A stretch of DNA of 64,000 nt from Homarus americanus. Lineage: Eukaryota > Arthropoda > Malacostraca > Decapoda > Nephropidae. The position numbers were made by a program, and so were the translations under genes. The first letter of the stretch is position 1. Every line of letters starts with the position of its first letter. A model generated the notes under the pieces. It ran no database searches. It saw only the letters and a list, made by a program, of their open reading frames with translations, and was not told where the DNA came from. Positions 1 to 64,000 of the stretch are shown here, piece after piece. Where the stretch lies: positions 25,001-89,000 of the forward strand of contig NW_024729477.1 in NCBI RefSeq assembly GCF_018991925.1, in the 5' to 3' direction.

Positions 1-861
1 AAAACAGTATTAATATGTAGCAATGGATAAATTATCAAGTCACAGACTAGATGACTGAGGTATATTATGAAGACTCATTATATCTATGAAGAAATAGTAA
101 TAATACAAACATGAAGGATTAATCCAGATACTGTTTTTAATGACCAAGATTGGACCAGACCATTGATTATTTATATCTCCCCTATTCCAATCATTGTACA
201 CAAAGGATTAGTCCTGAAATTCCTTTTTGGCAGTGCCCATATACAGGCAGCTCTTATAAAGCAGGGTGCCTTACTAGGGGATCCTTGAATACATACAGTG
301 CTTTGATTTGGTTAGTCTGTTAATCCAGAGGATAAACTACACTTTTTTTCCACCTATACCGATGGCCTAAAATGGGGGAACAACATGCAATGTACAGTCA
401 GAATTCAACTCATCATTCAGAGAAGAGATAGTGACAATACTCTGTTCCTAAGAGCTCCTCCTTACTATAGGTATTAGGACTACTAAGAACTCCCACAGAC
501 CCTGAATAAGCTGAGGTTGCTTAACAAATCCAAACAATGAAAATCATATCTTAACAGATTTAGACGACCTAACCTCATCACCCCAAGGGGCCAACGTCCT
601 GAGGTCTAATTGCATAATTTAAAGAGTAATGGCCATATTATTAAAGACAAAACCAATAGATTACTATTAAACAGTAATGTTACAAGTGTATCTGGGTTTT
701 CAATCAGTACACTTTGATAGTAACATAAAACCTGGTCCAGTTGTTAGGTCATTCAAATTTTCCTACATATGGCAAAATAAAGGGAATTAGTTTCTCGGAT
801 AATCCACATTTTTCAAGTCATTATCAATAAGGAAAACAATACAGTAATTAAAACATATTAC
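1..861. other. CNOT1: Part of CNOT1 intron 26; nothing recognised
   Basis: AT-rich sequence left of exon 26. I looked on the minus strand for the next CNOT1 block and saw neither it nor a transposon end. Confidence 0.6.
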
Positions 862-59592
<58,731 letters not shown>

Positions 59593-59596
<4 letters not shown>

Positions 59597-59615
59597 AGTG
59601 CCATTAAAACGGCAT
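59593..59615 (-). promoter_or_regulatory. Two overlapping three-codon uORFs chained onto the CNOT1 start
   Basis: On the gene sense, ATG CCG TTT TAA runs 59,615-59,604. The A of a second ATG is the last base of that stop, giving ATG GCA CTA TGA at 59,604-59,593. This second stop overlaps the CNOT1 ATG (59,596-59,594) as ATGA. Stop-start overlaps of this kind can support reinitiation. They matter only if the leader includes them. Confidence 0.55.
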
Positions 59616-59645
59616 CGAAAGCTTCAAATTTGTTTGAAGCTTTCG
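59616..59645 (-). promoter_or_regulatory. Perfect 13-bp hairpin in the presumed CNOT1 5' leader
   Basis: The plus-strand sequence cgaaagcttcaaa (59,616-59,628) is followed by a 4-nt loop and its exact reverse complement (59,633-59,645). The stem ends 19 nt before the CNOT1 start codon on the gene sense. If the transcription start lies upstream, the mRNA leader would carry this hairpin just ahead of the AUG. The transcription start is not visible, so the role is inference. Confidence 0.6.
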
Positions 59646-61082
59646 CATACACCTTCTACAACCACCTAGTGAGTGTATCGGTAATTTATCGAAGTCCAAC
59701 ATTAGGAAAAGTGGGTCAGATCTCCACCGAAACACTATGTGATTTTTCCCTTGTCCTCCATGTTTGCTCCGACCTTACTCGCTCCAAACTTTCCTTGACC
59801 GTCTGGGCGGACTATAGACTATACAAGTTGAGCCGCGGCACATAAAACAAAAACGCATCGGCTCTTTTCCTATCGAATCCCACATGTATTCATTTGCCTT
59901 GAAATAGAATCCGAATACTATTTATAAGATATTTAACAGGTTCAGTCTACACGTGATGAAATAATATCAAAATCTATTGAATAACAGACGCAGAGATTAT
60001 CACTATTATTGTTTATTGTATGAATAAATCATTGTTTAAAAAATCTCTACCTTCCATTTATTTACTTGTATCATATTGTAAGTGCCCCGGTGGTATTAGT
60101 TTTACAGTAAGCGAGTATTATTGTCTCGGAACAACAACCGGCGGGCAACTCGATTTTGTGAAGTCACTTGACAACAGGGGCGGACTACCTCTGGCGGGGC
60201 GTTCAAAAATGATTACCACATTTCTTATAACAAACAACAAACTATTAATTTTTGCATTGTAGTTTTTTGCGCATCTTAGAAAACAGTCACGCTTATTATT
60301 AATTTGTTACTGAAAAATGTTGTATAGTATATCGCAACAATGGTAACAACCGAGAGACCCAGTTTAATTGTTAAAAATCTTTACAAGTGGTTAGTAATAA
60401 TCTCATATATATGAATTTAAGTGTAATTCTTCTGTCAATATCATAACAGACGGAGTTCAAGTTTTGTCAAGACACATGTTTTGATATTTTTTGTTGAGTT
60501 ATATCTATTACCATGAATTTCACTGCTTATTCGAGGAAATTAACAATCTAAAGGACAATTACAGGACGATCTCTTTTGGTTTCAAGCATGGCCACAGGAA
60601 TGGATGCTCAGATTCAGCGTTGTAAACAAGTGCAAGAGAATGTAAGGAAGCGTATCAGGTGTAATTCTCAGAAAAAATGGGTTTGAGGGAGTTATTGGGT
60701 ATCTGTAACCTTGGATGAACTACCCTAGAGGTCGTGCTGTGCTCATTTTGTCCTATTCTCACGCTCTGGATACAGCCCTCGATGATACACATACAGCGGG
60801 ATAAATTTAGGTATCGGTGTTAATTCTTTAATATCGATGAACTACTGTGTTGATTTGATAATGCGCAGTGTAGCTTTATTGGTGTACACTTGCAATTCAA
60901 TAAAGCACAGTTTATAATACACGCTTGGCCTATGGAGTATCACATGTCCCAACTTAACGAAGCCGTAAATGTGTGAACGATATAGGGTGTTACGTTAACC
61001 CTGCCAGTGTTCTTATCAATGTTAGCATCCTCACAGTGGGGTGCCCGGGCCCCCAGTCATTTCCTGTTGATGCAAAACTGCA

Positions 61083-61083
<1 letters not shown>
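59646..61083. other. Region upstream of CNOT1; likely promoter, no gene seen
   Basis: The first 250 bp hold CpG-containing sequence, including a GGGCGG box near 59,800-59,808, a plausible promoter location by position only. No TATA box at a convincing distance and no divergent gene were found. From 59,900 to 61,083 I recognise no coding sequence or transposon end. Confidence 0.35.

Positions 61084-61149
<66 letters not shown>
61084..61149. repeat. (TTA)n microsatellite
   Basis: About 22 uninterrupted TTA/ATT units. Confidence 0.95.
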
Positions 61150-61455
61150 TTAATATTTTTTTAAGGTTGGGGACCTTAACAAACAATTTTAGTCCCGGTG
61201 GATAATAGTCAGCCTGCCATGGTGGGCAACCGGGATGGGGGAGGGATACAGGGCTCCGCCAAAAGTGGGTGGAATCTTGATACTGTTATAACTTGTCAAC
61301 CAGCCATCTCATGTCAGCCTACGAAATATATCTTGGTTCAGGATGAATAGGAGAAACTTTTATGATATGTATGTTACCCATATAAGTTTTCGCGGTGATG
61401 ATTTTAGTGGAATTGTTCACGTAATTTCAATAGTGAATCAAGAGAGTAATACTGC

Positions 61456-61499
61456 TAATTGTATTGTATTGTATTGTATTGTATTGTATTGTATTGTAT
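61456..61499. repeat. (GTATT)n pentanucleotide repeat
   Basis: About eight units of TTGTA/GTATT. It makes a short Ile-Val-Leu-Tyr-Cys frame that is not a gene. Confidence 0.9.
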
Positions 61500-61559
61500 C
61501 AACTGGGGATGATTATCGTGGCAGGGCGATGTGACAGAAACATGGCTTGGCGAGGGTCA

Positions 61560-61745
61560 ATTAACCAAAACAAAAGGCAAGGGAAAATGCACGCATTGTA
61601 ACAAAATATACAATCCGATGGTAGAGCAAAAGGTAACTATACAATTACAAAGCAAAGTGTAAATTTCTATTTTATTTTGCAATCTATGATATTCTAATAT
61701 TCTGATTCCGTTTCCCATAGATTGTACTGATTCTGCAGCGAACAA
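61560..61745 (-). mobile_element. Inverted mariner 3' end, left copy
   Basis: Read on the minus strand, GNGIRILEYHRLQNKIEI and its untranslated tail match the right copy (61,910-62,000) read on the plus strand at roughly 70-75%. The two lie head to head. Confidence 0.5.
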
Positions 61746-61746
61746 T

Positions 61747-62029
61747 ATGGCGTCACTGTTCAGCTATGTTAAATGTGGAGTGTTTGTTCCACCAATGCCA
61801 ACATCTTTGGAGCAATTGAAGAACAGGATGCAAAACGCTGTTCTTAAAGTTAACGTCGATATGCTAGAAATATATGGAAACAATATCGTTTCGATGTTTG
61901 CAGAGCCACAAGGGATGCACATATTAAAATATCATAGATTACATAAAATAAACATTACTTTGTGATTGTAATTGTTAGTTTCTTTTTAATAAATATTTGA
62001 AATCAAGAAGATCATTTGTATTCACCCTG
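61747..62029 (+). mobile_element. Mariner-type transposase C-terminal relic with terminal end
   Basis: The plus strand reads VFVPPMPTSLEQLKNRMQNA, VLKVNVDML and GMHILKYHRL, close to the C-terminal VPPxPxSLxELKxRI...VTxDML...GxHIExxxxRL block of a mariner-type transposase family. The right end TTCACCCTG is followed by TA. The GAHIE-type signature is altered to GMHIL. Confidence 0.6.
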
Positions 62030-62039
62030 TACTCTTCAC

Positions 62040-62712
62040 ATGTGGCGAGCACTGCCTATACAATCCCCAAAACGTTGACAAATAAAGGAAGTGTGTGACT
62101 TACAACAATTTGACAAAAAAACCTTAATAGTTTTCACTTAATATGTCACAGTATGTTGGCTACCAAGAAGTAAATAAAATTTATATTATATAAAAAGTAA
62201 CCAGAAGGAAGGTTGGTACAGCGGTTTTATATATAAATTTAAACATAGATCATAACAAATTGAAATATATCCTGATTACTAAAGTAAAACAAATTTAACT
62301 GGAGTTGAAAACTGCTGGAACAGTATTGTAAGTGCTAGGAATGGCAGCTATGTTTAAACACCTATTTCAAGTATTTGCACTTTCATAAAAGTGTGCATTT
62401 CAAGTTGGTTTTTGTGCACTAAGACAATAAAAAAGCTTTTGTGCAAGTACACTTCACATTACGGTCTAAGTCATCCTTGGCAAGGGGTAGTGTGAGCCGA
62501 ATAGTAACCAGTTTACGGTTCATCTCCATCCATCCATGATTCTTTGGGTTCTCAGTGGCTTCACCGGCTAGTGGGCGGTAGTCCAGATGCTTGCTTGGAA
62601 GACACATCTATGATGCTGGTCCAGTGCGCCATACGTGGGTGGGATTCTTTCCACGTCTCAAGTCTTTTGACAGAACTTCTTCATTCTCACGAGATCAACA
62701 TTCTCATTGGCA
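62040..62712. other. Upstream intergenic segment; nothing firmly recognised
   Basis: A minus-strand stretch at 62,420-62,607 (LPSKHLDYRPLAGEATENPK) looks like repeat debris, but I cannot name it. Confidence 0.3.
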
Positions 62713-64000
62713 GTGTGAGTGTGAGCAGGTGTAGTGTGAGGAGGTGCTGTGTGAGGAGGTGCTGTGTGAGGAGGCGTAGTGTGAGGTGTAGTGTGAGGAG
62801 GTGCTGTGTGAGGAGGTGTAGTGTGAGGTGCTGTGTGAGGTGTAGTGTGAGGAGGTGTAGTGTGAGAAGATACTGTGTGAGGAGATGTAGTGTGAGGAGT
62901 TGTAGTGTGAGGAGTTGTAGTGTGAGGAGTTGTAGTGTGAGGAGGTGTAGGAGGTGTGAGTGTAAGGAGGTGCTATGTGAGGTGTAGTGAGGTGGTGTAG
63001 TAAGGAGGTGCTGGGAGATGAGGTGTAGTGTGAGGGAGGTGTAGTGTGAGGAGGTGTAGTGTGAGTGTGTGAGTGTGAGGGTGTGTGAGGAGGTGTGTGG
63101 AGGAGGTGCTGTGTGAGGAGGTGTAGTGTGAGGAGGTGTAGTGAGGTGAGGTGTAGGTGAGGATGGTGAAGTGTGAGGATGGTAGTGAGGAGGTGTAGTG
63201 TAAGGAGGTGTAGTGTGAGGAGGTGTAGTGAGAATGTGTAGTGTGAGGAGGTGCTGTATGATGAGGTAGTGATGAGGTGTGTGTGAGGAGGTGTAGTGTG
63301 AGGAGGTGTAGGAGGAGGTGTGTGAGGGGTGTGGAGGAGGTAGTGTAAGGAGGTGTAGTGTGAGGTGGTGTGAGGAGGTGTAGTGTGAGGAGTTGTGTGA
63401 GGAGTTGTAGTGTGAGGAGTTGTAGTGGAGAGGTGTAGTGTGAGGAGGTGTATGTAAGGAGGTGCGTGTGAGGTGTAGGGAGGTGGTGTAGTGTAAGGAG
63501 GTGCTGTGAGATGAGGTGTAGTGTGAGGAGGTGTAGTGTGAGGAGGTGTGGTGTGAGGTGTGTGTGTGGAGGAGGTGTGAGGAGGTGCTGTGTGGGAGGA
63601 GGTGTAGTGTGAGGAGGTGAAAGAGGTGAGGTGTAGAGGATGGTGAAGTGTGAGGGATGTAGTGTGAGGAGGTGTAGTGTAAGGAGGTGTAGGGAGGGGA
63701 GGTGTAGTGTGAGAATGTGTAGTGTGAGGAGGTGCTGTATGATGAGGTGTAGTGTGATGTGATGAGGTGTAGTGTGAGGAGGTGCTGTGTGAGGTGTAGT
63801 GTGAGGAGGTGTAGTGTGTAGTGTGTGCTGTGTGAGGAGGTGAAGTATGAGGCGTAGTGTGAGGAGGTGCTGTGTGAGGAGGTGTAGTGTGAGGAGGTGC
63901 TGTGTGAGGAGGTGTAGTGTAAGGAGGTGTAGTGTGAGGTGAGGTGTAGTGTGAGGATGGTGTAGTGTGAGGTGAGGTGTTAGGAGACTATCAAGTATGA
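62713..64000. repeat. Long G-rich minisatellite, ~15-bp unit, reaching window edge
   Basis: Diverged tandem copies of GTGTAGTGTGAGGAG and GTGCTGTGTGAGGAG fill almost 1.3 kb and continue past position 63,980. Strong strand asymmetry: the plus strand is made of G, T and A with very little C. The Arg/Cys/Ser/Val-repeat frame at 62,700-62,987 is a product of the repeat. Confidence 0.93.

Noticed and set aside
62544..62987. 147-aa Arg/Cys/Ser/Val-repeat frame
   Set aside because: It is the 15-bp minisatellite read in one frame; unit length is a multiple of three, which keeps it open.
62713..64000. Possible CRISPR-like array
   Set aside because: Units are contiguous with no unique spacers, and the genome is eukaryotic.

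Overview
The window is eukaryotic. It is AT-rich, most genes-sized stretches are introns, it has long microsatellites, and it is densely seeded with DNA-transposon and LINE relics. The only host gene I can support is the 5' two-thirds of CNOT1, the scaffold subunit of the CCR4-NOT deadenylase complex, on the minus strand. The mix of Tigger/pogo, piggyBac, Tc1/mariner, hAT and RTE/CR1-like elements and the arthropod-like CNOT1 suggest an arthropod, most likely a decapod crustacean. That taxonomic call is inference from repeat style, not proof.

CNOT1 layout. Twenty-six coding exons were placed by reading conserved CNOT1 peptide blocks in order and checking every junction for GT-AG and reading phase. 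The start codon is at 59,596 (reading leftward) and the last exon in the window ends at 862. The exons add up to 1,630 codons in one unbroken frame. The C-terminal part, including the NOT module-binding domain, lies beyond the left edge. Exons 2-26 sit between 31,152 and 862, separated by introns of about 0.1 to 3.8 kb. Exon 1 is isolated at 59,495-59,596 behind a 28.3-kb first intron. The protein order is: N-terminal helical region, HEAT repeats, a Pro/Ser/Gly-rich linker, the TTP-binding type helical domain, a Thr/Val/Pro linker, the MIF4G CAF1-binding domain, a Pro/Ser/Thr linker, and the start of the CNOT9-binding domain (DUF3819).

Intron 1 (31,153-59,494) is a transposon graveyard. It holds one nearly intact Tigger element (32,618-35,187, 573-aa transposase ORF), a second broken Tigger copy split by other insertions (about 39,795-43,165), a broken piggyBac copy split by a mariner MITE (about 48,670-50,935), pieces of CR1/jockey-like and RTE-like LINEs, a Tc1 relic, a retroelement C-terminal domain, a 9-copy minisatellite and a 121-bp TA tract. 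The smaller introns carry mostly short non-autonomous elements with TA target duplications and one hAT-type MITE with an 8-bp duplication.

Upstream of CNOT1 (59,597-64,000) there is a 5' leader with a perfect 13-bp hairpin and two overlapping three-codon uORFs chained onto the CNOT1 ATG. Beyond that lie a (TTA)n tract, a (GTATT)n tract, a pair of inverted mariner 3' ends and a 1.3-kb G-rich minisatellite running off the right edge. No second host gene, tRNA, rRNA or CRISPR array was seen.
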